This document shows positions 38,867 to 48,544 of a stretch of DNA of 64,000 nt, piece by piece; the first letter of the stretch is position 1, and every line of letters begins with the position of its first letter. Source of the DNA: CAVSWT01 sp963775245 (GTDB taxonomy: Bacteria; Bacteroidota; Ignavibacteria; Ignavibacteriales; Ignavibacteriaceae); contig CAVZID010000001.1 in the NCBI GenBank assembly GCA_963775245.1, forward strand, positions 1 through 64,000, read 5' to 3'. The translations under genes were made by a program, and so were the position numbers. The notes under the pieces are model-generated. The model did not search any database. It was not told where the DNA came from and was given only the letters and a program-made list of their open reading frames with translations.

Positions 38867-39889
38867 TTAATTAGATAAGAATGTCCCTACCACTTCTTCA
38901 AATTTTTTCATTTCACAGCCAGGACCTAAATGCCCGCATTTATTATTAAAAACATAAATCTCCGAGTTTATCATTTTTGCTAAATCCATAGCCGGATTTG
39001 GATTAACCATGTGGTCGGTTAAATTCACAACTATAAGCACTCTTGCTTTTATATATCCGGCAGCCAGCTTCATTGATTCTGCAAACTGGGATGTAATATC
39101 CTGCTGCATCATTGCTTTTAATTGAGATTCCCAATCATAAGATTTAAAATACTTCTTTTGAAAAGAATATCTTTCATCTAGAAAAGAATCAAGGTCTTCC
39201 GGTTTTGTTTGATCAATTCTAAATTGAGGAGTTTGAATATTTAATGTTTGAATATTAGTTATATCTTTTATTAAATCTTCATCACTGATGTTATATTTAT
39301 GTCCTTGTTCAATTATATCTAATTCGGTTTTCCAAAGGAGCAAATCATAAGAAGTAAGCTTTGGCGAGCCAACATAGCTGACCGCTTTGTCCATAAAATT
39401 AGGATAAGAAGTAATCCATTGGAAAGCCTGCATGCCTCCCATCGAGCCGCCCACAACAGCATAAATATGATTTATATTTAACACTTTCTTCAATAGAATA
39501 TACTGTGAACTAACCATATCTTTAATATTATAAACCGGAAATTTTGAGTTTGCTTGCTCATCACTATTTGAAGGAGAAGAAGAATAACCATCGCCTAAAG
39601 CATCAACAGCTATTACAAAAAATTTATTCGTATCAATTAATTTACCAGGGCCTATTAAGTTTAATAAGTCTTCACTATTTCCCCCGAACCAGGTTGGAAA
39701 TACAATAATATTTGATTTGTCTTTATTCATTTTGCCTACTGTTCGATAACCAACTTTACAGTTGATAATTGTACCTCCATCAGAAAGGCTTAAATCACCG
39801 ATGGATGCGACTTTTAAATCTCCATCTGCAAAGAATAATGAAGAAAGCAAAAGAATAATTACAGAAGTTAGTCCAATTTTTTTTAACAT
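38867..39889 (-). CDS. Exported MetX-like alpha/beta hydrolase
   Basis: 340 residues. A signal peptide (IGLTSVIILLLSSLFFADG) precedes an alpha/beta hydrolase fold of the homoserine O-acetyltransferase group: NIIVFPTWFGG, DALGDGYSSSPSN, and the nucleophile elbow VVGGSMGGMQAFQW with Ser149. The acid is in LTDHMVNP and the histidine in CGHLGPGCE. True MetX enzymes are cytoplasmic and start with an LxxGxxL core, so an exported copy more likely hydrolyses or transfers acyl groups on an envelope substrate (inference). The gene ends 3 bp from the convergent pncB stop. Confidence 0.82.
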   Translation of the reverse strand: MLKKIGLTSVIILLLSSLFFADGDLKVASIGDLSLSDGGTIINCKVGYRTVGKMNKDKSNIIVFPTWFGGNSEDLLNLIGPGKLIDTNKFFVIAVDALGDGYSSSPSNSDEQANSKFPVYNIKDMVSSQYILLKKVLNINHIYAVVGGSMGGMQAFQWITSYPNFMDKAVSYVGSPKLTSYDLLLWKTELDIIEQGHKYNISDEDLIKDITNIQTLNIQTPQFRIDQTKPEDLDSFLDERYSFQKKYFKSYDWESQLKAMMQQDITSQFAESMKLAAGYIKARVLIVVNLTDHMVNPNPAMDLAKMINSEIYVFNNKCGHLGPGCEMKKFEEVVGTFLSN

Positions 39890-40102
39890 AAATAAATTTC
39901 CTTAAACTGTTAAGTTAAAGCGGAATTAATAAATGGTTAGAACAAATTTAATGCGATAAGTTGTATATAAAATTCAATATATATTTTCTTTACTGAATGA
40001 CAAATAAAACCTAATGAGATTAGGATTTAAAAACTATCGAGAAAAAAATTAAAAGTTTGTTAAATTAGGATTAAAATATTTTAAGAAAGGATTCGGGTTA
40101 TT

Positions 40103-40531
40103 ATGGACAATAACTTTAAGATTCCATCATCAATTTTGGAGCAAATAAATAAGGGCAATAAAATCGAAGCAATAAAAATGCTGCGTGAAGAACTTAATAT
40201 CGGGTTAAAAGAAGCTAAAGAATTTGTGGAAAAGCTTTCCTCCGTTAATGATAATCCCAACGAAAATTTTATTGAACAAAAGAATATTTCAGTTTCAGAA
40301 AAAGCTTTAAACTTTTTGAGAGAAGGTAAAAAAATAGATGCTGTAAAAGTTGTGAGGGAAGAAACTGGTTTAGGCTTGAAAGATTCAAAAGATATGGTTG
40401 AAAAAATTCTTTCAGAAAATTCTGAAGTTAGAGAATTATATTCTGCACACAACAGAGCAGGAGTAAGAAAATTTTTCTTTGTAGTTTCAATTTTAATTTT
40501 AGTCTATTTAATAATTAACCTGCTAAAGTAA
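40103..40531 (+). CDS. Tail-anchored protein with two L7/L12 C-terminal-like modules
   Basis: 142 residues. Two related modules lie at about 14-45 (NKIEAIKMLREELNIGLKEA) and 71-103 (KKIDAVKVVREETGLGLKDS), each followed by a K-x-FVEKL or DMVEKIL ending. They closely match the helix-turn-helix of the ribosomal protein bL12 C-terminal domain, the part that contacts translation factors. A single membrane helix ends the protein (FFFVVSILILVYLIINLL). The ribosomal hinge and N-terminal dimer domain are absent, so it is not bL12. It stands alone between a minus-strand hydrolase and the HIT gene. Role unknown. Confidence 0.7.
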   Translation: MDNNFKIPSSILEQINKGNKIEAIKMLREELNIGLKEAKEFVEKLSSVNDNPNENFIEQKNISVSEKALNFLREGKKIDAVKVVREETGLGLKDSKDMVEKILSENSEVRELYSAHNRAGVRKFFFVVSILILVYLIINLLK

Positions 40532-40718
40532 AATTAGTTGTTCATAACATTGATTCCGGGCAGGCTTTATCCGACTGCCTTTTGAATATAAAATAATCAG
40601 GCATAATAGATATAAAAAAAATTAACTCAAAAAAATATTTGTTTTTCTTTTTTATTTTAAAATACTATTCTATATTTTCAAATAGTTACAATCATAAATT
40701 AATTTTTATAAGCACCTT

Positions 40719-41142
40719 ATGTTTGAACTGCATCAAACAACTAAAGAAGATACATTTTTAATTGGATCATTTCCGCTTTCGCTTTTACTGTTAAATAACG
40801 ATTCAAATTACCCATGGTTTATTTTGGTTCCACAAAGAGAAAACATAAAAGAAATTTTTGAGTTAAACGAAAAAGACCAAGTCTCAATTATTAAAGGAAT
40901 CATCTTATTTAGCGGGTATTCTTCAAAAAAATTACCGTCCAAATAAATTAAATATTGCCGCACTTGGAAATATAGTTCCGCAGCTTCATTTACATCACAT
41001 TGTGCGATATAAAATTGATGCTGCCTGGCCGCAGCCTGTTTGGGGAAAAGTGCCATCCAAACCTTATTCGGATGAATTAAAATCTATTGTTTTTGAAAAA
41101 TTAAAAGGCATTTTAAAAAATAATTTTACTTTCAATATTTAA
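40719..41142 (+). CDS. HIT family protein (histidine-triad hydrolase), frameshifted
   Basis: The first frame, 40719-40946, has FPLSLLLLNNDSNYPWFILVPQRENIKEI, the HIT substrate-binding strand. After a frame change near 40895 the protein continues KNYRPNKLNIAALGNIVPQLHLHHIVRYKID to a stop at 41140-41142. The histidine triad is HLHHIV within QLHLHHIV, and WPQPVWG follows. About 140 residues when joined. HIT proteins cleave nucleotide phosphoanhydride or phosphoramidate bonds. The single break may be a sequence error. Confidence 0.8.
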
Positions 41143-41300
41143 TTCATTACCATTCATTCTGTGATTAATTTTAATGATAATTTGAATTGATCACGAAATA
41201 TAAAAATCCAACCCCGCTTAAATTAGTTATTAATCACAAAAACATTCTCCGTTGTTTAGTTAATTAATAGAGTAATTTAATTAATTATTTGGAGGTGGTT

Positions 41301-41774
41301 ATGCCGGCAAAAAAATTAAAAAAGTTTCTGGATGATAATAACATCAAGTATGTTTCCATCACTCATTCTTCAGCATTCACTTCACAGGAAATTGCTGCTT
41401 CGGCTCATATTCCAGGGAAAGAACTAGCAAAAACAGTGGTTATTAAAATTGACGGCAAGTTGGCTATGGCCGTTATTCCTGGCTCATATAAAATAGATTT
41501 ACATATTCTAAAAGAAATGCTAGGAAATGAAAATATCCGGATTGCCAGTGAATATGAATTTGTAGATAAATTTCCTGAATGTGAAATCGGGGCAATGCCG
41601 CCTTTCGGTAACTTATATGATATGGAAGTTTATGCGGCAGCAAGCCTTGCTGAAGATGAAGAAATTGCATTCAATGCAGGGACACATACGGAATTAATAA
41701 AAATGTCGTATAAAGATTTCGAAAGACTGGTTCATCCAAAAGTGATTGAGTTTTCTTATTTATCGAAATTGTAA
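41301..41774 (+). CDS. YbaK/EbsC-type aminoacyl-tRNA deacylase
   Basis: 157 residues from the ATG at 41301. The strong GGAGG at 41291-41295 sits properly before it, so the earlier TTG at 41289 is not the start. Family segments are YVSITHSSAFTSQEIAASAH, the catalytic lysine region GKELAKTVVIKIDGK, MAVIPGSYKID, and CEIGAMPPFGNLYDMEVYA with the conserved GxxPPFG. YbaK/ProX-like proteins hydrolyse mischarged tRNAs such as Cys-, Ala- or Ser-tRNA. It is followed at once by the structured element at 41783-41926. Confidence 0.9.
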   Translation: MPAKKLKKFLDDNNIKYVSITHSSAFTSQEIAASAHIPGKELAKTVVIKIDGKLAMAVIPGSYKIDLHILKEMLGNENIRIASEYEFVDKFPECEIGAMPPFGNLYDMEVYAAASLAEDEEIAFNAGTHTELIKMSYKDFERLVHPKVIEFSYLSKL

Positions 41775-41782
41775 ATAATAAA

Positions 41783-41926
41783 TTGGATGAGGCTGTCTTT
41801 ATCATTCAAACAAAAATGGGAATCTATAAACCATCACGAAAATAGATTCCCGCAAACCTACATCCTCTGAGAGAGGAAAGAATGATTTTTAATCTTTGGT
41901 GTGAGACAACCTCATCCAAAGATTTT
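41783..41926 (+). ncRNA. Candidate structured RNA: long-range stem, two inner hairpins, alternative terminator
   Basis: An outer helix pairs TTGGATGAGGCTGTCT (41783-41798) with AGACAACCTCATCCAA (41904-41919), 15 of 16 pairs; the odd pair becomes G-U on the minus strand. Inside lie a 9-bp hairpin GGGAATCTA/TAGATTCCC (41818-41851) and a 6-bp hairpin TCCTCT-GAG-AGAGGA (41863-41877). AATCTTTGG (41891-41899) pairs with CCAAAGATT (41916-41924) to make a terminator stem followed by a T-run. This stem shares bases with the outer helix, so the two folds exclude each other. It lies between convergent genes, so it is a ybaK 3' UTR element, a small RNA or an elaborate terminator. Confidence 0.45.
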
Positions 41927-41927
41927 T

Positions 41928-42371
41928 TTATTGCTTATTTGATTCAAGTGTAAACACACCACTAACTATTTTCCAGCCGTCACCGTTCTTTACTAAGGTA
42001 AGATAACCGTCTTGTTTAACTGCTGCATCTGATATTGTAATTTTTGCAGTGGCTATATTATCATTACCATCAACAGAAGAAACTTCAAGGTTTCTTTTCC
42101 AGCCGCCTGCTCTGCCGGATTTAACTTGTTCAACAAATTGATCACTGGTTTGAGTAGATGTTTTATTTGTTATTTTATTAACGGTAACTAAAGTAGCTTC
42201 GGGATAAAAAGCTTTTTCAAGAGAGCTTACATCACGAGTATCGGTGCCGCTGACATAATTGCTAATTGCTTTTTCAATCTCATCCTTTTGCGCAGGCTCA
42301 TTTGCAAAAACAGAAGAAGAAAAAGCAAAAACCATCAACAAGCAAACAAAAGAATAATAAAATCTTTTCAT
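41928..42371 (-). CDS. Exported NTF2-like / lumazine-binding-type protein
   Basis: 147 residues with a clean signal peptide (YYSFVCLLMVFAFSSSVFA, cut before NEPAQ). The mature part has NTF2-like features: EIEKAISNYVSGTDTRDVSS, LEKAFYPEATLVTV, IATAKITISDAAVKQDGYLT and VKNGDGWKIVSGVFT, as in putative lumazine-binding / DUF4440 proteins. Periplasmic or lipid-free secreted. Function unknown. It stands alone, with the structured element at its 3' end. Confidence 0.82.
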   Translation of the reverse strand: MKRFYYSFVCLLMVFAFSSSVFANEPAQKDEIEKAISNYVSGTDTRDVSSLEKAFYPEATLVTVNKITNKTSTQTSDQFVEQVKSGRAGGWKRNLEVSSVDGNDNIATAKITISDAAVKQDGYLTLVKNGDGWKIVSGVFTLESNKQ

Positions 42372-42615
42372 AACAACCTTCTTTTAAATAGTTAATAAAT
42401 TAAATCTTATGTTTAATTAATTTTAATAACGGTAATTAAACTATTAAAAGTTCAAGGCAAAGTTTTAAAATTTTATAGCAGCGGTAGTTTTAGACTTTAT
42501 TCGGCTTTAAATTTATTTGAGGGGAAATTTAAAGGTATATGCAGAACAATTTGAACCATGAACGGTTATTTTTGTGGGTTTAATTTACAGTTGGATCCTG
42601 CTTTATTCTTATAAG

Positions 42616-43128
42616 CTATTGCTCAAGAAAATATTCGTAAAACTCTTCTACTTCTTTCATTTCAGAATCAATATAACGTGCAAATAGTGTTTCTCCTGCT
42701 GTCTCTTTAATTGCCGATATTCCAACATCAATTAACCTTATACCGGTTGGAGTTAAAATAACATTATCAAAAGATCTGCCTCCATAACCCGGCGGTCTTT
42801 TGATATCCCGGTGACAAAATCCTTCCTTATGCAAATGTCTTAATTCATCAACAAATACAGAATATAAAGCTTCACGTGCTTCTATTTCTATTGACCTAGG
42901 TTCAAGTATAGTTAATCTTTCCATAACAAGAATTTGATTATCACCATCAATGTCAACTCTAATGAATTTTACGACCAGGTCATTTATCTGATTAGCATAT
43001 TGCATATTTTTTGCTTCAACAGAAATCTCGACTCTTGATTCGGGTGTAAATATTTTCCCGGCTTCGGTTTTAGATAGTGCAATAACTACATTGTTATTGC
43101 CTCTTGAAAGTTCTTTGGGATATTTATC
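42616..43128 (-). pseudogene. Protein-kinase-like fragment with unusual catalytic loop
   Basis: The frame is open from 43128 down to the stop at 42616 (~170 residues) but has no good start before the ATG at 43005. Upstream sequence in another frame (HEFKINIP) suggests an earlier 5' end lost by frameshift. Kinase marks are MERLTIL (hinge), HLHKEGFCHRDIKR (catalytic loop with HRD) and RLIDVGISAI in place of DFG. Between HRDIK and the metal-binding asparagine there is an extra RPPGYGGRSF. The glycine loop and VAIK lysine are not visible, so an active kinase cannot be claimed. I recall similar kinase-like proteins in Bacteroidota, but not their role. Confidence 0.55.
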
Positions 43129-43212
43129 TTAAATTCATGTTATTAAATTAAATATTTAATCGGCAACTGAGAAATAAATCTCAACTAAAGTTATTTAACA
43201 ATAATCATATTT

Positions 43213-46200
43213 TTATTTCAAAAGAATTAATTTCTTCGTTTCTGAAAATTTGCCTGCCTGAAGGCGATAAAAATATACTCCGCTTGCTAAATTAATTCCT
43301 TCATTGGAGAGGGCGTTAAAAGTTACTTCATAATTTCCCGGCTGTTGATTTTCGTTTACGAGGGTTGCCACTTCTTTTCCAAGAATATCATAAACAACAA
43401 TCTTAACCCCCAACCCTTCCCAAAGGGAAGGGGAGAGGAAGGGATGGAATATTTAATGGTTGTAGTCGGATTAAAAGGATTGGGATAATTTTGATATAAC
43501 ATAAATCTATTGGGAATCCGGCTATTATCTTTTACGCTTAATACAGATGGTTGAATATTAACATTATCAATAGCCCATCCCCACCCGTTTACGTATTCAT
43601 CTGCAAAAAATCTGAATCGAATTAGTATTTTTTCTCCGGGTTTAAATTTGTTAGTCAAGTTAAGGCTGTGTGTTCTAAACAATGTTGAATCCGGCGAGTC
43701 ATTTGTATTAAAATCAGTTGACCACGCCTGATCAAACCTTGAATCATAACCATCACTTAAAGGGATCCAATTAAAACCATCCATCGTTGCTTCAACAATT
43801 ACATAATCCCAAAAATTTGAATCACCAAAAACGGAGCCTGGATCACCTGGTTCCATCAATGCAATATCATCATAAGTGAAAATTGTTCCGGGTGAAGATA
43901 AAATTATTGGAACAGCTAAAGTATAAGTTAGATTTTGCTGATTGTTGTAAGGATGTGGAGTATGAACGGCAGGATTAGAAAAACCAGGATAAGTTTTTAT
44001 TTCAAATCCGCTTCCAATAAAATCATTTGTTGATGCATTAAAATCATTTGTATAATTGTTTTGAGCATTCTTGTAAATTACAGTTGAGATATTTTTTGTT
44101 ACTGATGGATATTCTATTCCATTTTTATAGCCTGAAACAGAAACTCCTATATTTCCTTCTTGAGTTATTGCAAATTGTATCAGCGTATCTTTATTTGTGA
44201 TATTATTCTTTCCTAAGTAAGCATAGTCTGCTCCATTTATTTTGACAATTGAAGAATCATATAAAGATCGCAACCTAATATTTATATTTAAAAATCCGTT
44301 TAAATCTTGTGAAAGAGTTCTAATAAGTGGTTTATAAGTTCCTGCATTAGCAAGCGCCGGAATCTTAACAGACCATATCCCTCTGCCATGGCTTCCAATT
44401 ACAATTTCGTCTTCTACATTTGTCATAGACCAAATTGCAACTGAAGGCAATCCGTTATTTGCAGCATGCCAGCTTGCACCATTATCTGTGGTTTCAAATA
44501 ATCCAATCTCTGTTCCTGCCCAAATTGTATTTGGCGATTGAGGCATTACCAGCAAATCATAAACAGCAACATCAGGAAAACCATTTGTACTTACTGTACT
44601 GCTTCCAAATCCGCTAATGTCTTCCCAGGTTTGTCCCAAATTTGTTGTGCGAAGTATTTTTGGCTTATGAGCAAAAGAAAATAAAGCATAAGCAGTTGAA
44701 TCCTGAGTTGGATGAGTAGCCAGTCCGGAAATTCCTCCCATTGATGTAAGGTTGTATAAATTTGTTGGAGAAAAATTTTCACCTTTGTTGGTTGAAACGT
44801 TAATTACGCCTCTTGCATCCATCCGTGAACCAGCCCAAACTATATTTGGATTTGCCTTTGAAACTTTTACATCATGAAACGAGCTAATGCTGCCCCAATG
44901 ATTTGAAGATATTGCAGTCAGCTTCCAGCTTTCACCAAAATTTGTTGATTTCCATACACCTTGATTTCCAACTGCAAAAAGAAGATCGGGTTCAAGATTC
45001 GTTTTACCTATTTTAGTAATAAATGGAGCACTTCCCGAACCAACATCGGATAAACCTGATATTGCTTCACTGAAAGTCAAGCCGCCGTCAGTAGATCTTT
45101 CAAAACCGTTATATTGTGCGCCCCCAATAATTTTTAAAGGATCATCAAAATTCCATGAGGTTTCGTATCCATCACCGCCAATTTGGAATTTCCAGTTTGT
45201 TGTCAAAGTTGAATTTTCAGGTAGATCGCCAGGTACCGTTATCCTGCATACCGCCAATATAAGCGCTGCCGCCAGGCATCTTATCTACACCGTAAAATTC
45301 TGTTGTATTTAATCCGTTAATTGGTTGAATCCAATTCACCGAACTATCTGATGAAACACCAACTCCTCCGTCATTTGCATCCAGGATTCTGAATGACGTC
45401 CCTTCACCTTTTATGACTACTAAGTTGTGATGATCCACATGCACATTTCCGGTTGATAATGCCATTGTTATTCTTTTATTAGAATCAAGGAGACTAATCT
45501 TATAAAGAATTATACCGCCAACATAAACAATATTTTGATCATGAGGATGTGCAACAATCGTATTATCATACCAGCCTTGAGCGGAAAGCCAATTTGGCTC
45601 CTTACCATTTTCAGATGTTTTCTCCCATGAACTTCCTGCATTAGTTGATACATATAAATTTGAAGCCGGGTATCCCTCTGCTGCTGCAAAAATTTTATTT
45701 GTATTTACAGGAGAAATTGCTAATTCAAATCTCCCTGATGTATCATTAATTCCATTTTTTGAAAGATGCCATGTTTCGCCGGCATCTGTTGATTTGATAA
45801 TTCCCTTTTGATCAACCGCTCCGAATAATATATTAAAGTTACCGGGCTTATCAATTATTTGTAAGACTTTTTTCACTCTGCCAAATGCGCCAATTGAAGT
45901 TTCATCATAAACCTGATGCCAATTAGTTCCTCCATTAGTTGATTTAAATATCCCGGATTTATTATAAAAAGTTTCACGGTATCTTCCTGATGAAGTAGAA
46001 GCTAAAACTATATTTGCATTGTTTGGATCAACAATTATTCTTGATACATTATTGAAATTTAAATTGCCTACAGTATTTGTAATTTGATTCCATGTCTCTC
46101 CCCTGTCGGTTGATTTTAATAAACCGTCTCCATTAACTACATCAACGTTATACATACTCTCACCTGTTCCGGCATAAATTATATTATGATTAGAAGGAGC

Positions 46201-46770
46201 CATTGCTAAGGCAGACACCGCAAGATCCGGAATATCCGGCGTTAAATTCCTCCAATGCTGGCCTGCGTCTGTTGTCTTCCATATTCCGCCGCCAACACTA
46301 CCGACAAACCAGGTATTACCTGATGCATCATCAGGATCAACAATTAATCCTCGTGCTCTTCCACTTACATTTCCAGGCCCTCTTTCTATCCAGGGCAAGA
46401 TTGAACCGGATATTTTTTGAAGGCGGTTTTGCTGTCGTGCTTTTTGTAATTCAATTAATTTATAGTTTGGCGGATAACCTGATTTCGTTTCACCATAAGG
46501 TATTTTCATTTCATTTAAAATCTGAACAAACTTATTCGGTTCATCTGCCCTCAATTCATTTTCTTCAGCTTTACCAAACTTTTTAATTTTTTCAGAAATT
46601 CTATTTGCAAGGATTGAATTAAGGCTGTTATGATTTCGTATTTTTATCAAGTTATCAATTTCATATTCACTGTGTAAATGTTCTTTACTATTTTGAATTT
46701 GAATGCTGTATTGAACTATTATGTAGAGTGCGGCCCCAATTAAAAAGATAAAAGTTAATCTTGTTTTCAA
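43213..46770 (-). CDS. Secreted BNR/sortilin-type beta-propeller T9SS protein, two frameshifts
   Basis: Three frames make one ~1185-residue protein: 45217-46770, 43356-45257 and 43213-43413. The N-terminus has a membrane/signal segment (LTFIFLIGAALYIIVQYSIQ). The body has many BNR-type blades (GGIWKTTDAGQHW, GLLKSTDRGETW, GIFKSTNGGTNW, GVWKSTNFGESW), as in sortilin/VPS10 and glycosyl-hydrolase BNR proteins. A beta-sandwich and a T9SS sorting domain end it (NYPNPFNPTTTIKYSIP ... KKLILLK). The first break is near 45240 (QDNGT to DLPENS). The second is in the G5 run of a palindrome at 43414-43432 inside the sorting domain; one added G restores GWGVKIVVYDILG. Cell-surface or secreted; catalytic role uncertain. 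Confidence 0.82.
43414..43432. repeat. Palindrome CCCTTCCC-AAA-GGGAAGGG inside a T9SS sorting domain
   Basis: An 8-bp stem with a 3-base loop, flanked by more C and G runs. Read on the minus strand it encodes SSPLPFGKGWG between KYSIP and VKIVVYDILG of the sorting domain. It is GC-rich in a ~33% GC neighbourhood, consistent with insertion of a mobile palindromic repeat. Confidence 0.8.
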
Positions 46771-46808
46771 ATTTCTTCCCTAAAACGATTATTCTTAACA
46801 GGAATATT

Positions 46809-47220
46809 TTATTTTTTCTTGTCTAAAATTTTTTGAAGGCGGACATCATAAATATCTTTGAAAGCGTCAGGCGGCTCAAAGCCTGTGACTGTTCCGGGGA
46901 TAGTCTCAATTTCAACTTGATCATTATTTTTCCAGGTTACTCTTCCATTAGCCTGAACTGGATTCATAGATAATCTTTTCATTTTTAATATCATATATAA
47001 AATAATTAAGAGGAGGAGAAGGCATGGGGGGATTTGTTTTAATTCGCTTAACACAAATTGCATAAGTCTTATCTTCATTATAAGATATTTTATAATCTTT
47101 AGTGAATTTCTCTTTTGCAGTATTCTCAAGTTGTTCGTAATTAGATTTTCCAATCTCCGATGAACTGCAATTAAAAAATAAAATTGCAAACAACAGTATA
47201 AATATTCTAAGTGTTTTCAT
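46809..47220 (-). CDS. Small lipoprotein, frameshifted
   Basis: The frame 46948-47220 begins with a lipoprotein signal (FILLFAILFFNCSSSEIGKS, Cys18 lipobox) and reads TYAICVKRIKTNPP and YFIYDIKNEKIIYES. After a one-base change near 46965 the second frame continues NGRVTWKNNDQVEIETIPGT to a stop at 46809. Joined it is ~135 residues. No known family, but the C-terminal part looks like a beta-rich small domain. It is 38 bp upstream of the BNR protein on the same strand and may be co-transcribed. Confidence 0.6.
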
Positions 47221-47463
47221 ATCGGAAGTGAAATTATCTTGATTTTATTTTAGAAGCAAAGCAAAAATTTGAATTATCACCTAATTTGCTTTGCATCAAT
47301 TTATTGAATTAACCATTCCTACAAAAATACTACCTCTTAAAGAATAAAATATACATAGCGAAATAATTTGTTTTAATTTAACATCAGTTAAAAAAATATA
47401 TAATGCAAGGTAACCTTTTCTATCTTACCTGGTCTAATATAAAAAACAAATGGAAAGAAGAGG

Positions 47464-48399
47464 ATGAACAAAATATATACTAACATTCTTAAAATAATTA
47501 TTTCATCAATATTTATTTTTTCCGGCGTGTTTGCCGCGAATTTTAATAATAACTCAAATAACCTATCCAATCTTCATACACTTAGAGAAAAAAGTTTTTC
47601 AATTCAACCTGGTAAAAATTTAAACATAGAGGCTTCGTTTGGTGATGTACTGATTACTACCTGGGATAAAGCAGAAGTTCACGTAAAAATTTTGGGAAAT
47701 GATAAAGCTGAAGACAAAGTTAAATTTTTAGTTCACAGTGATGAAAACGAAGTCTCTATTAAAGCTGAAAGTGATAAAAGCATATTCAACCTGTTTGATT
47801 GGGGGCCTAAAATGAGATTTGAAATTAAAGTGCCCAATCAATTTAACACCAAAATTTTTACAAGCGGAGGAGATATTAAAATTGCTGATGTTAAAGGCAA
47901 CAATTTTTTAAAAACATCAGGAGGGGATGTAACTTTAAAGAATACAGACGGAAATTTAAAAGTATCAACTTCAGGCGGCGATATTAAATTATATCGAACA
48001 AAAGGGACTATGGGAGTTTCGACTTCAGGCGGGGATATTAGAGCTGATGAATTTGCCGGAAACATTGATGCAGAAACATCAGGCGGTGATATTTATTTAA
48101 ATGGTAAAGATGCATCAATTAATGCTGAGACATCCGGCGGAGATATTACGGTAAAATATACAGGCAGCAATAAAGGAATTGAGCTGCATACATCCGGCGG
48201 GGATATTGATGTCAGCATTCCATCTGATTTTAATGCTGCCGCAAATTTATCAACCTCCGGCGGCGATGTTGATTGTGATTTTAGAGGAAACAATGCTGAT
48301 AAAATTTCAGATTCAAAATTTATAGCTGATATAAATGCAGGCGGAAATAAACTAATTGCAAAAACTTCAGGCGGTTCGATAAGAGTTAGAAAAAATTAA
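47464..48399 (+). CDS. Exported DUF4097 beta-strand repeat protein (TSGGD repeats)
   Basis: 311 residues. A signal peptide (ILKIIISSIFIFSGVFAANF) is followed by a GNLNIEASFGDVLITTW entry strand, then nine TSGG-type repeats of about 18-20 residues (TSGGDIKIA, TSGGDVTLK, TSGGDIKLY, TSGGDIRAD and so on to TSGGSIRVR). This regular strand-turn spacing is that of DUF4097/DUF4098 putative adhesins, which likely form a right-handed beta-helix in the envelope. GAAGAGG adjoins the ATG. A small inverted repeat AGGTAA/TTACCT (47408-47430) lies in the leader. A nested terminator follows at 48425. Confidence 0.85.
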   Translation: MNKIYTNILKIIISSIFIFSGVFAANFNNNSNNLSNLHTLREKSFSIQPGKNLNIEASFGDVLITTWDKAEVHVKILGNDKAEDKVKFLVHSDENEVSIKAESDKSIFNLFDWGPKMRFEIKVPNQFNTKIFTSGGDIKIADVKGNNFLKTSGGDVTLKNTDGNLKVSTSGGDIKLYRTKGTMGVSTSGGDIRADEFAGNIDAETSGGDIYLNGKDASINAETSGGDITVKYTGSNKGIELHTSGGDIDVSIPSDFNAAANLSTSGGDVDCDFRGNNADKISDSKFIADINAGGNKLIAKTSGGSIRVRKN

Positions 48400-48424
48400 A
48401 TCTGTTCATACTATCTTCTCCACC

Positions 48425-48480
48425 AAAGCGCTGTAATGCTATAAGGCCTCCACCCTTTATAAAATTTGCAGCGCTTTTTT
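48425..48480 (+). terminator. Nested intrinsic terminator
   Basis: The outer stem AAAGCGCTG (48425-48433) pairs with CAGCGCTTT (48469-48477) and is followed by a T-run. The 35-base interval holds a smaller hairpin, ATAAGG with CTTTAT. It lies 25 bp after the DUF4097 stop. Confidence 0.7.
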
Positions 48481-48544
48481 ATTTTTAAAATGATAAGTCT
48501 CTTGTAATAATTTCTTTCTTTTAATAGCTTTACATAAAAAGATT

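Noticed and set aside
41783..41926. Known riboswitch class or 6S RNA
   Set aside because: The hairpin layout and sequence match no riboswitch or 6S consensus I can recall, and no regulated gene is downstream on the plus strand.
47864..48380. CRISPR-like or tandem DNA repeat array
   Set aside because: The regular short repeats are codons for TSGGD units within one continuous ORF with a signal peptide, not spacer-separated repeats.
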